Below are positions 55,497 through 64,000 of a DNA stretch of 64,000 nucleotides, in pieces. Source of the DNA: Strongylocentrotus purpuratus. Its lineage: Eukaryota > Echinodermata > Echinoidea > Camarodonta > Strongylocentrotidae. The position numbers were made by a program, and so were the translations under genes. The notes under the pieces were generated by a model that saw only the letters and a program-made list of their open reading frames with translations, was not told the DNA's origin and made no database searches. The first letter of the stretch is position 1. Each line of letters opens with the position of its first letter. The DNA lies in the NCBI RefSeq assembly GCF_000002235.5, contig NW_022145594.1, positions 16,432,501-16,496,500 on the forward strand, given 5' to 3'.

Positions 55497-56600
55497 TAAT
55501 TTGTGAAATAAACTAACTGAAAGGGATGAAGATGGGGAACTATGCAGGGAACCACTCCTAAATAAATTTGGGGACATAGGGGAAAACAAATGACAAATAA
55601 ATGGGAAAACGTTTTGTGAACATTCAAAACATGCTATTTTTTAGTCAATTTAGACCTTGACCTTGACCTAAATGCAAAGTCATGAGTTCTGGCGATCTCA
55701 AAAGTATTACCAAATAAATTGGCATCCCCAAGTTAGTTGAAAATGACACCTTAAACGTTTTTCTTGACTATTTGGTTCATATAAGTTAAGCATGTTTGTA
55801 CAATTAGACCACTGTTGCGGACTGCCGGCCATTTTAGATTTGACCTCTCAGGGTCATCAGAGGTCAAATCAAATTGTGAAATAAACTAACTAAAAGGGAT
55901 TAGGGTGGGGGACTTTACAGGGGAACCATTCCTAAAGAAATTTGAGAACATAGGGGAGAATAAATGAAAAATGAATGGGATTTTTTTTTGTAACCATTCA
56001 AAACTTGCTTTTTTTTAGTCAATTTTGACCTTGACCTTGACCTTAATGCAAAGTCCTTAGTAAAAGTATTACCAAATAAATTTGCATCCCCAAGTTAGTT
56101 GAAAATGACACCTTAAACGTTTTTCTTGACTATTTGGTTCATAAGTTAAGCATGTTTGTACAATTAGACCACTGTTGCGGACTGCCGGCCATTTTGGATT
56201 TGCCCTCTCAGGGTCATCAGAGGTCAAATCAAATTGTGAAATAAACTGATTGAAAGGGATTAAGGTGGGGACTATACAGGGGAACCATTCCTAAAGAAAT
56301 TTGAGAACATAGGGGAGAACAAATGACAAATAAATGAGATTTAACCTTTTTTAACCATTCAAAACTTGCTATTTTTTAGTCAATTTTGACCTTGACCTTG
56401 ACCTAAATGTAAAACCCTGAGTTTTGGCGATCTCAAAAGTATTACCAAATGAATTGGCATCCCCAAGAGAGTTGGAAAAGACACCATAAACGTTTTTCTT
56501 GACTATTTGGTTTAAAAGTTAAGCGTGTTTGTACATAATAGACCATGTGGACTGGCGGCCATTTTGGATTTGACCTCTCAGGGTCATCAGAGGTCAAATC
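55497..56600 (-). repeat. subterminal ~365-bp tandem repeat, right arm
   Basis: Three units end at about 55870, 56230 and 56600, inverted relative to the left arm. Landmarks: TGTGAAATAAACTAACT, GGGGAACCATTCCTAAA, TTGACCTTGACCTTGACC, GCATCCCCAAGTTAGTTG, GGTCATCAGAGGTCAAATC. Confidence 0.88.
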
Positions 56601-56722
56601 TGACTTCCCTTCACATCTGATAATAAATCTTATGGTCTAAACTAACTATGCTAGAAGTTTCATGCTTTTCTCAAAAAGTGCACAATTTTCATTATATTGG
56701 GAGCTTATCCGCTGTACTAAAG

Positions 56723-57530
56723 TTCATGTTTCACTACCATACATATTGGGTAGATGTAACAATTCAATACTCTTATTCTGGTCCTCATACTCATTGTTCG
56801 ATTTGTCAGAATTTTGCCTAACTTTGAAAATGGAGATTTAGCGAGAGCTATCCTTCTCTTGATCTCTGTCTCACATCTGGCATTCTCGGTGATCATGCTG
56901 CCGAGGTAGTTAAATGAGGAGACTTGTTTATTAATAATCTGTTCTTTCAGTTTCAAGTTACATTTTGGACTGCTCTTCTTGAAGACCACCAGGCACTTTG
57001 TCTTGGTATAGTTGATCTTTCGTCCCATTCTCTCACTTTCTTTTACAACTACATTCAGGAGTCTCTGGAGATCTTTCTCTGATTCAGAAAATAAAACAGT
57101 GTCATCAGCATATCTAATATTTGTGATCGAATGGCCACCCACTTGTATCCCATTTTCATCATCCAATTCTCTTAGAATGATTTCACTTTACATATTGAAC
57201 AGGTCCGGCGACATAACACAACCCTGTCTGACTCCCCGTCTGATGTTAATATATTCACTACACTCTCATTCTACCCTGATGCATGCAAACTGATTCCAAT
57301 ACAGACTTTGTGGCAGTCTGATATCTTTCCTATATATATCAAGTTTGTTCAGCTCTTCAGAAAGTTCTGAATGTTTTACTTTATCAAAAACCTTTGAATA
57401 ATCGATAAAACACGTGTACACATCCTTTTGCATTTTAACTGCTCTCTCCATTATATTTCTAACCACAAATATTGCATTTGTTGTGCCCGCATCCTTTACA
57501 AAACCAAATTGTTCCTTTCCGACCATGGGA
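56723..57530 (-). pseudogene. RTE-like LINE ORF2, RT region (part 1 of a split element)
   Basis: Minus strand: VGKEQFGFVKDAGTTNAIFV, DVYTCFIDYSKVFDKVKHSE, then SITNIRYADDTVLFSESEKD (catalytic Asp pair), KINYTKTKCLVVF, SSFNYLGSMITENARCETEI and MRTRIRVLNCYIYPI. It breaks at the 4.74-kb element and continues at 51980 with RLESCEMWF. Confidence 0.85.
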
Positions 57531-57540
57531 GTTATTCTAC

Positions 57541-58056
57541 TTCTTGCTCTTTTCTAGATATTTCTAGGAGACTCAAAGTCAGGATCTACAGAGCACTTAT
57601 CCTCCCTATTGCCACATATGGAGCAGAATCCTGGACTCTCCGAAAGTCTGATAGAAATAAGCTTGAGGTATTTGAAATGAGATGTCTCCGAACCACCCTT
57701 GGAGTTCACCTAATGGACAAGATAAGTAACGATGAGATCAGGCAGAGGCTGGACGTCCCAAGCACCAAATGCGAAGAAATAATCAAACGTCGCTTGATAT
57801 GGTTTGGCCATGTTTTACGCATGCCGCATCACCGCCTACCATACCAAGCATTCCAGAATGACTTTAATGGACGCAGACCACGGGGACGCCTTACAAAGAG
57901 ATGGACCAGGTTCGATGCGATGTGGGATTACCCACACAAGAGGCAGAGCAACGAGCCGAGGACAGATCAGACTGGAGCATGATTTATCGTAGGGGAGCGA
58001 GGGGACACACCGTACTAAGTCCGTAAGTAAGTAAGTCAATAATGTAGGCCTAATAT
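57541..58056 (+). pseudogene. RTE-like LINE ORF2, C-terminal fragment
   Basis: The frame ending at 57979 reads RLKVRIYRALILPIATYGAE, SWTLRKSDRNKLEVFEMRCL, NDEIRQRLDVPSTKCEEIIK, RRLIWFGHVLRMPHHRLPYQ and FNGRRPRGRLTKRW. A short 3' UTR ends in TAAGTAAGTAAGT. It is head-to-head with the minus-strand RTE fragment, suggesting two separate insertions. Confidence 0.85.
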
Positions 58057-58153
58057 GTAATGTGTTTGTGGTATTGTAAGTTGTATGAATGTAATCATGT
58101 AAAGCGCACAGGGGATTGTCCTCGATGATTATTATGCACAATATAAATCACAA

Positions 58154-58187
<34 letters not shown>

Positions 58188-58190
58188 AGG
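58057..58190 (+). mobile_element. LINE/SINE 3' tail fragment
   Basis: GTAAAGCGCACAGGGGATTG, ATTATTATGCACAATATAAA and a long (TTA)n tail resemble the CR1/L2-type 3' ends seen elsewhere in the window. Confidence 0.55.
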
Positions 58191-60069
58191 TAACGGGGAA
58201 TGAGATTTTGTTAATGGCGAAGTCTCTATAATATACCCCGGACAAGCAAGAGAGCAGCGCGGGGGCCCTGCCGTTCATTCTCAGGGTCTACGGCAGAGAC
58301 ATTAGGGAGCCTGGTGGTGACCCGCCGGACAGCAGGGGTAGGCCAGGCTCCGGTTGGAGGATCGGCAGGCGGCCCGACGATAAATGTTAACAAAATATCG
58401 GGCGATGACCCGCTGGACATCGTACGAACATCGGTGGAACATCGGCTGACACTCAGACGAGTAAAAAGTGATCGACGTCGAGTTTGGTTTTAAGTTGAAC
58501 TTAAAACTTTTCGGGCGTGTTCCCGATCTATAATGTCGTTTCCCTTTAATAAACCAGTTTACAGTTGCAGTCTGAGCATGAGTAGATAAAGGTCATTTGT
58601 ACCAAAAAGGTTAAACCCACATAAATGAATACTGGATATGCGCTCATGAAAGTTATGTAACATTATTCATTTATGCACCAACGGCACATTCTAAGATACG
58701 CAGGTGGAAGTATTCTTTTCAAGAGGGCAAACAAAAATGTATTCATGAAGCACATCTAGGACTTTGGCAGTTATTATTCTAAGATGCTCAAAGTGGAACT
58801 TCTCCATCTTTAAACTCCCTTATAGTCACAGTTCAATCAGCTGCCGTACTACTCCATCTAGTGGCGATAAAATGTCAATCAAGCGATGCTTGCAGCAACG
58901 AATAGGCGAAAGTCTCACAGGTAAAAAGGCCGTCTTTATTGTGAAACTATAAAAATGCAATGTATTGCTTAGTCACACCTTTAAACCGACAATACTCCAA
59001 ACCGATCGATTCTTGGCAATTGCAGGTAAAATAATTGTTTGATCAGTCTGGTGACACTTTAGTTGGTAAGATTGTTTTTTTTATCTATCCGTCATTTTTT
59101 TTTTTATTATAGGCCGATGCAATTTGTGAAATTGAATATTTAGGGTATTATACAAATATTGACGGATAGGGTGTGCAATATAACGTGTTTTGACCGCCTA
59201 AGGGATGTGTATTTCCAAAGGTTTTATATTAAATAAGATCATGAGAAAAATATAACTGGATTGTGGTCCTCCAGGTTGTCGCTTGATATCGAGAGTAAGA
59301 ATCATAATTAACATCTGTTCACTCCCGATCATTTGTCAATAGATATATTGAACAAAATGGTCAAATGAATATAAGTTTAATCAATGTATGTCGCCCTCTT
59401 GTCGTCCACAGACTTTCGACTACTGAGAGATCAACGAATTCGACCCGCGGAAGATAAATTTCACCCTTCGAAATGGGTTCTCATTTGTCCTCATGAGTGA
59501 CTTTGAGGTCAATCGGCCTATGGAGGATTAAGATTTAAATCCACTAAACATGAATTAAAACAAGCATCGAAAATATCAGCTCTGACTGCAGAGCAAGGGC
59601 AATGGACAACGAGAAATGAGAAAAGGTATATACCGAGCAAGAGTTATCTGAGTGCCTGCTGGCATTCTACGCTGAGTTGCGGTGATTGCAAAAAAAATCC
59701 ATGGGCACACAATACACTATACGGCCTGCAGAGACATTTTCGTAACACAAAGCTAATATTTTGTACAAAACAATTTGAATTTCATAGAAATGACATTGAA
59801 AAATACTTGTAGGCTAATTAACCATGTACGTACTAGAAACAGTATTAAGTAGGATATTCAAGAGATTCTAGTCGGAAACACATGCTTTTAAGACCCTGCT
59901 TCTATTGCTGAGAGTCTCAATAATTACTTTCTAAATATAGGTTCAAATCTTGCACATGCCATCCCAACCTCAAATCACTCATTGCATTCATTTCTAGATC
60001 GTCGAAATCCTGAATCTCTATTGTTGTCCCACTAAGAGATAGAGGCTATTGATATAGAACACAATTTAA
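58191..60069. other. no gene seen
   Basis: About 1.9 kb with no recognisable frame. A GC-rich part at 58240-58450 has ACATCG/CGATGT inverted words like those at 46028-46215. The rest is AT-rich unassigned DNA. Confidence 0.5.
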
Positions 60070-60072
60070 GGC

Positions 60073-60806
60073 ACGGGTGGCCAACTCGCGGCCCTCGAAC
60101 TCTTCTAGTGCGGCCCGCGGAGCTTTGAAAAAGAAATTATAAAAATAGCTCATGAATGAAATGCGGCCCGCAAAGCAGCGATGAAATAGGGTAAAACATT
60201 TACAGACAGAGCTCTTATTCCATAATTTGTTTTCACCATTCACAACATATTGACTCGTTATACTTGGTTGATACAAAACTCCCCAAATTCCCTCTCATTA
60301 AAATACATTAACGACATTAACATCACTCGCCGTGTTAATTTCAGTCTGTAATTTCCGCACACAGTAACGTTTATAAATATACAAATGTTGTGAATCGAGA
60401 AATATGTTTGAAATGCAGTACTTACAACCCTTTTCTCCCGCCTTTGAATTTTCTCATGAATCTTAATCGTAAACTGGATAGTCCCCTTCCCTTTACACCG
60501 CGTTCGATAAGAAGTACAGTGTACGACTAATAAAGTTAGGATGTTCTTTCTGCTGTGTCCTTGATTTTGGTTGAAATAACAACCAACATGGCATCGACTT
60601 CGAGACCTGCGACGAAAAGGAAAGTTCCTGATGAAGGCAGTATTTCTTTGTAGAAGAGAAAGGTAAACCACATTGCCTCATTTGTCACCAGAGTGTGAAC
60701 GTAATGAAGGTTAACAACATAGCAAGACATGATTATGACACGCTGCATCTAGCAAATTATGGAGAGTTACAGGGTGAGGGTGAGGGTGAGGCTAGAAAAC
60801 AATGAC
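60073..60806 (+). pseudogene. hAT-type transposon 5' end with BED-finger remnant
   Basis: The left end GGGTGGCCAACTCGCGGCCC and repeated GCGGCCCGC words match the style of Charlie-type hAT ends. At 60588 an ATG opens MASTSRPATKRKVPDEGSIS, followed by a stop. One frame over reads EKGKPHCLICHQSVNVMKVN and NIARHDYDTLHLANYGELQG, to a stop at 60803. C-x2-C ... H-x6-H matches a BED-type zinc finger, the DNA-binding head of hAT transposases and the domesticated GTF2IRD2/ZBED-like genes. The rest of the transposase is absent. Confidence 0.75.
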
Positions 60807-60875
60807 TTGACAAATTATAGTGACCGGTCTGACTTGCTGAAATTTGTCCATCAAATGCAGCCCCAGAAATCACAT

Positions 60876-61356
60876 TTAAAGGGATAGTCCACCCTAGGAT
60901 TTTTTATCGAAAATCAGCCGCCCCCCCCCCCCCAAATGAAAATGCGTTACATGGGCATGAAACGATCGCCAAAAAATAACCGATAGTATCGGAATTGTGA
61001 CGTATGTTGCGAGCTGCCTTCTTATTTCGCAGACATTCACTTTCGCTTTCCCTTTCATTCATGATTCGTCGTGTCAGTGCGATAACAGTGTACCGCGAGC
61101 GAAAGTGAATGTCTGCGAAATAAGAAGGCAGCTCGCAACATACGTCACAATTTCGATACTATCGGTTATTTTTTGGCGATCGTTTCATGCCCATGTAACG
61201 CATTTGCATTTGGGGGGCGGCTGATTTTCGATAAAAAAAGTCAATATATCTTCGTTATGTGATCATGGATTCTAATGAGACTTGTATCATTCTTCATGGT
61301 ATTATTAGGTCTATATCGTCAGCTAAAAAAAATCCTGGGGTGGACTTTCCCTTTAA
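60876..61356. mobile_element. long-hairpin MITE flanked by TTAA
   Basis: The ends AGGGATAGTCCACCCTAGG and the inverse of AGGGAAAGTCCACCCCAGG are flanked by TTAA (60876-60879, 61353-61356). Inside, arms of about 80 bases (60970-61047 and 61101-61180) pair almost perfectly. Length is 473 bp. A TTAA duplication suggests a piggyBac-type origin. Confidence 0.85.
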
Positions 61357-61439
61357 AAGGTAAGCCTGATTTTTTTCTACTGATTTTGTTGTTTGCTTGT
61401 TTTTTTTTGCAAAATTGCAGGTGTGTACACATAATTGCA

Positions 61440-62213
61440 TGAGTGTGTGTGTGGGGGGGGGGGCAGATGACTACCTACGGTGAAACGCCAAAGCTTTCGG
61501 GCTTCGCGCGGGAGGGGGGTGGAATTCATTCAGATAAGGATTAATAGTCGAGAACGGTACAATAAATCGTCTTTTTTTCCTAATAATTTAAGGAAACGTC
61601 TAAGCTTCCGCGATCGGCCATCGGCCCCGGGTATATAGGGTCAAATTTGTAAATATGGGGACATTTAATTTTGTCGGTAATTGGGGGCTAGTTTTGTCGG
61701 TAATCGTTGGCCTCTACACCCCCCCCCCCCCACTAAAAAAAGGTCTAGCGACGCCCCTGACCATTATACATCATTTTCTAAGTGATGGGACTCAAAATAA
61801 AGAGTTCGCATCTTCCTGACGAAATGCTCAATCTTTATGTTACTACTTGAAAGTGTGTCGTCTTATTTCGTAGTTCATTTTAATAAAACACTACGGTTTG
61901 CAGCTGTCAGTATTTCGAAATATGTCCAATTCTTTTACTTTATGGTTGTCATATTTGGCATGTGCGTGCATGTATGTATGCATGTATAAATTTATGTAAA
62001 TGTGTTTGGGTATGTGTGTGTTTGTTCGTTTGTGTGTGTGTGCGTGTGTGTGTGCGTGTGTGTATGTGTGTTGTGTGTTGTGTGTTAGTGCGTGCGCGAT
62101 AGCGCGCGCTTGCGTAAATTAGTGTGGGCGTGTGCTCGTGCTAGTATGTGATGCCTCCCGCCGATCATCCCCCCCCCCCCCCCACTCCTCGGTACGGATT
62201 TACGCCCCTGCTA
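61440..62213. repeat. poly-G, (GT)n and hAT-like termini
   Basis: Contains poly-G at 61452-61463 and a GT-rich run at 61975-62090. Two ends resemble hAT termini: AGGTCTAGCGACGCCCCTG (to 61760) and GTACGGATTTACGCCCCTG (to 62210), which read inward as CAGGGGCG... No complete element or coding frame was found. Confidence 0.45.
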
Positions 62214-62217
62214 CAGA

Positions 62218-62403
62218 AGGTCACACGATGGCACCCGAACCACTCACGAAGGCAATACGAAGATGTGAATTTGTAATAAGAAGTGTACCCTCAGGCCACA
62301 CGAAGGCCACACAATGGCTACACGACGTCGTATTAAGAATACGAAGCGTTCCAACTAGGTCACGAAGGTGTCACGTGACCTCCCGATGGTATGAAACCTT
62401 CGA
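62218..62403 (+). repeat. degenerate short-period ACGAWGG repeat, first block
   Basis: CACACGATGGCACC, CTCACGAAGGC, AATACGAAGATG, CACACGAAGGC, CACACAATGGC, TACACGACGTC, AATACGAAGCG and GTCACGAAGGTG form a tandem series with a period of about 11-16 bases. Confidence 0.6.
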
Positions 62404-62453
62404 CCGACGCTGGGAAATTAAATTGCTGATCGGAAATTAATGATGCTCAGAGC

Positions 62454-63370
62454 AGGGGCGTCGGAGCGACTTCCAAATTGGGGGACGGGACCAACAAAAA
62501 AGGGCACTTTCTTGAAAAAGAAAGGTACCTCTCATAACGGAAGACTGAAAAGACCTTTGATAAGTAACATAATTATATCATCTATGAAATCAATGCGAGT
62601 GAGTGTAGCGAGCGAGCTTTGGGAGAAATTGCCCTAATATTCACTTTAAATTAGGGGCACGTTTAAAAAGAGAAGAAATGGGGGCACTTATCGAAAAGGA
62701 TAAGACACTTATTACAAAAGCACTTATGAGAATGGTAAATGGGAATTTGTCGACGGAATTGCGGCATCCATCAGATTTTGATAGAGGCATTCATAAGAGT
62801 TGAAAATGGCAATTAATGAAAAGCGATAGGTCCCTTATTAGAAAGGAAAAGGGGCACGTATCATTGTTAACAAGGAAATTATCAGAGGTGTAAAGGGGCA
62901 TTTATCGCCCCTGAAAAGAGGCACTGAATATATATATGAAAAGGGGTTCTTTTGAGAATAAAAAGGGACACTTTTAATAGGTGAAAAGGGGGCATTTATG
63001 AGAAGGGGAAGGAGCTCTTTTGTTCTAATGGGAAAACTTATCATACGGAAAAGGGGGCACTTATTAGATTGGGAAAGGGGCACACGTGGAAGTAAAAGGT
63101 GTGCTTATGGGAGTTAAAGTGGGTAGTTATTAAAAGCGAAGAGGCACTTCCTACAAAGGAAAAGAGGCACTGGTCAAAGGAAAAGAGGCACTGGTCAAAG
63201 TAAAAGAGGCACCTCTAAAATTTGAATAGGGTAATTATCAGAGGTGAAGAGGGCACTTGTCAAAACAGAAATGAAACTTTTTAAGGTAAAATGGGCCCTT
63301 TTGCTCTGTAAATATGGCACTTCTTACGAAGTTATAAGGGCACTTTTCCTACGTAAGAAAGGGAACTTTT
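62454..63370 (+). repeat. GGGGCAC-rich degenerate array related to the Harbinger array
   Basis: Begins CAGGGGCGTCGGAGCGACTT, close to the start of the Harbinger internal array (GACGGAGCGACTTCCAAAGC). It continues with diverged A(A)AGGGGCACTT units to 63370. It lacks Harbinger termini. The opening CAGGGGCG is a hAT-like end, so the array may belong to a hAT-type non-autonomous element. Confidence 0.7.
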
Positions 63371-63399
63371 GAGGTACTTGAAAAAGCCTCTGGCTATGA

Positions 63400-63600
63400 G
63401 GCTGGCTTTTTATATTCATTTATTCATTCATTCAAAATAGTTTATTTCATATAAAATTTTCATCGCGGCGTTTAGCCGAATTACAGAAGTTTACAAACAA
63501 AATTAAAAACACATAATGTAATATAAAACATTGCATAACATGATATATTGAATCTGAAAAACAAATCAGTATAGATACGAGAAATATAGCTTATTGCAAC
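63400..63600 (-). mobile_element. LINE 3' tail fragment
   Basis: Minus strand ends in (AATG)n/(AATGAATAA)n at 63412-63435, after ~160 bases of A-rich 3' UTR-like sequence. Typical of a 5'-truncated LINE. Confidence 0.5.
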
Positions 63601-63654
63601 ATATGTCCACGTTAAAATGACACATGGGAAACGATTGAGCTACTTAAATTCGGC

Positions 63655-63920
63655 TGTCTTCGCCGACACCGTGGTCCCATTTGAATGTCATCGTACTATA
63701 ATACGATGGCTACACGATGGCATTGCGAGGGTTTCACGTAGTCGTGTTGCCTTCCGAAGACATTCGGGCAACTTCTTGTTTCCTTCGTATTGTCTTCATG
63801 AGGTGATAAATGTCCGATGGCACCGATGATCACACGAAGTAATTACGAAGATTACACGATATGACAAGATGCCCTCACGATGGCCTTACGAAGGGCAAAA
63901 TGGACACACGAATACAACAC
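63655..63920 (+). repeat. degenerate short-period ACGAWGG repeat, second block
   Basis: ACGATGGCTACACGATGGC, CACACGAAGTAATTACGAAG, CTCACGATGGCCTTACGAAG and GACACACGAATACAAC use the same words as 62218-62403. It may be the other part of one repeat interrupted by 62404-63654. Confidence 0.6.
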
Positions 63921-64000
63921 TAAAATGAACCATCGCAAGGTCTTCGGGCAATTTTTTGGCACGCCAAAGATTTTGCCACCGCTCACGAAGTTGCTGCCGG

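Larger units (their letters stand above)
51981..56719 (-). mobile_element. 4.74-kb inverted-repeat DNA element with PIN-like gene remnant
   Basis: The ends TAGTGCAGCGG (51981) and CCGCTGTACTA (56719) are inverted. Matching continues inward, with gaps, through AAAATTGTGCAC and AGAAAAGCATGAAACTTCTA. AAG is present on both sides (51978-51980, 56720-56722), and removing the element rejoins a LINE reading frame. Arrays of a ~365-bp unit lie inside each end in opposite orientation: about two at 52092-52735 and three at 55497-56600. The centre carries a broken minus-strand gene (53150-55260). Two MITEs and a LINE tail have inserted since. No known transposase was recognised, so the superfamily is open; the 3-bp duplication is shared with Harbinger, but the ends differ. 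Confidence 0.78.

Noticed and set aside
52092..56600. CRISPR-like array or satellite
   Set aside because: The ~365-bp units are long, contiguous, without spacers, and placed in opposite orientation inside two inverted ends.
51981..56719. CACTA (En/Spm) element because the ends contain CACTA
   Set aside because: CACTA reads outward here (the ends begin TAGTG), the opposite of CACTA elements, and no matching transposase was seen.

Overview
This is a piece of a eukaryotic, animal nuclear genome. It is AT-rich, full of simple repeats and nested transposable elements, and its one clear host gene is split into phase-compatible exons with GT-AG borders. The repeat types (CR1/L2-like and RTE-like non-LTR retrotransposons, PIF/Harbinger and hAT DNA transposons, TTAA-flanked MITEs, tRNA-derived SINEs with ATT-rich tails) and the frequent TAGGCCTA-like words suggest a marine invertebrate, possibly an echinoderm. 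The taxon is an inference. There are no bacterial-style operons, rRNA genes or CRISPR arrays.

Host gene. On the minus strand, eight exons between 42832 and 10590 join into one uninterrupted frame of 505 codons plus a stop. The product is a type I membrane receptor: signal peptide (42784-42832), Ig-like domain 1 (41111-41404), Ig-like domain 2 (39814-40158), two short stalk exons (15991-16074, 14518-14562), a transmembrane exon (12279-12401), and two cytoplasmic exons (11359-11588, 10590-10937). The tail carries five tyrosines in signalling-type contexts: two YxxM, one ITIM-like, one YxN and one YVSP. It ends in a class I PDZ-type terminus. All extracellular and transmembrane exon junctions are phase 1. 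A block at 5685-6045 is a diverged copy of the last intron (about 11028-11365), which points to a local duplicate of the gene.

Layout. 1-3255: simple repeats, a LINE 3' end with a huge (TAG)n tail, and an inverted copy of its flank. 3256-10589: MITEs, SINEs and unassigned DNA downstream of the gene. 10590-42832: the receptor gene. Its 23.7-kb third intron holds LINE fragments, one of which (18988-39590) is split by four abutting PIF/Harbinger elements (20383-38431), all at one TTA-like target. 42833-50046: LINE fragments, a second degenerate Harbinger transposase split by a SINE, a LINE within a LINE, and a MITE with a perfect TTAA target duplication. 50047-58190: RTE-like LINE fragments, one split by a 4.74-kb inverted-repeat element (51981-56719) with 3-bp target duplications, arrays of a roughly 365-bp unit at both ends, and a broken gene of a multicopy invertebrate protein family with PIN-nuclease-like motifs. 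58190-64000: a hAT fragment, a long-hairpin TTAA MITE, a GGGGCAC-rich array related to one inside the Harbinger elements, and a short-period ACGAWGG repeat.

The two most interesting objects are the Ig receptor with a mixed activating/inhibitory-type tail and the 4.74-kb element, which may be an undescribed DNA transposon family. All identifications come from reading translations and repeat structure by eye; no database search was run.
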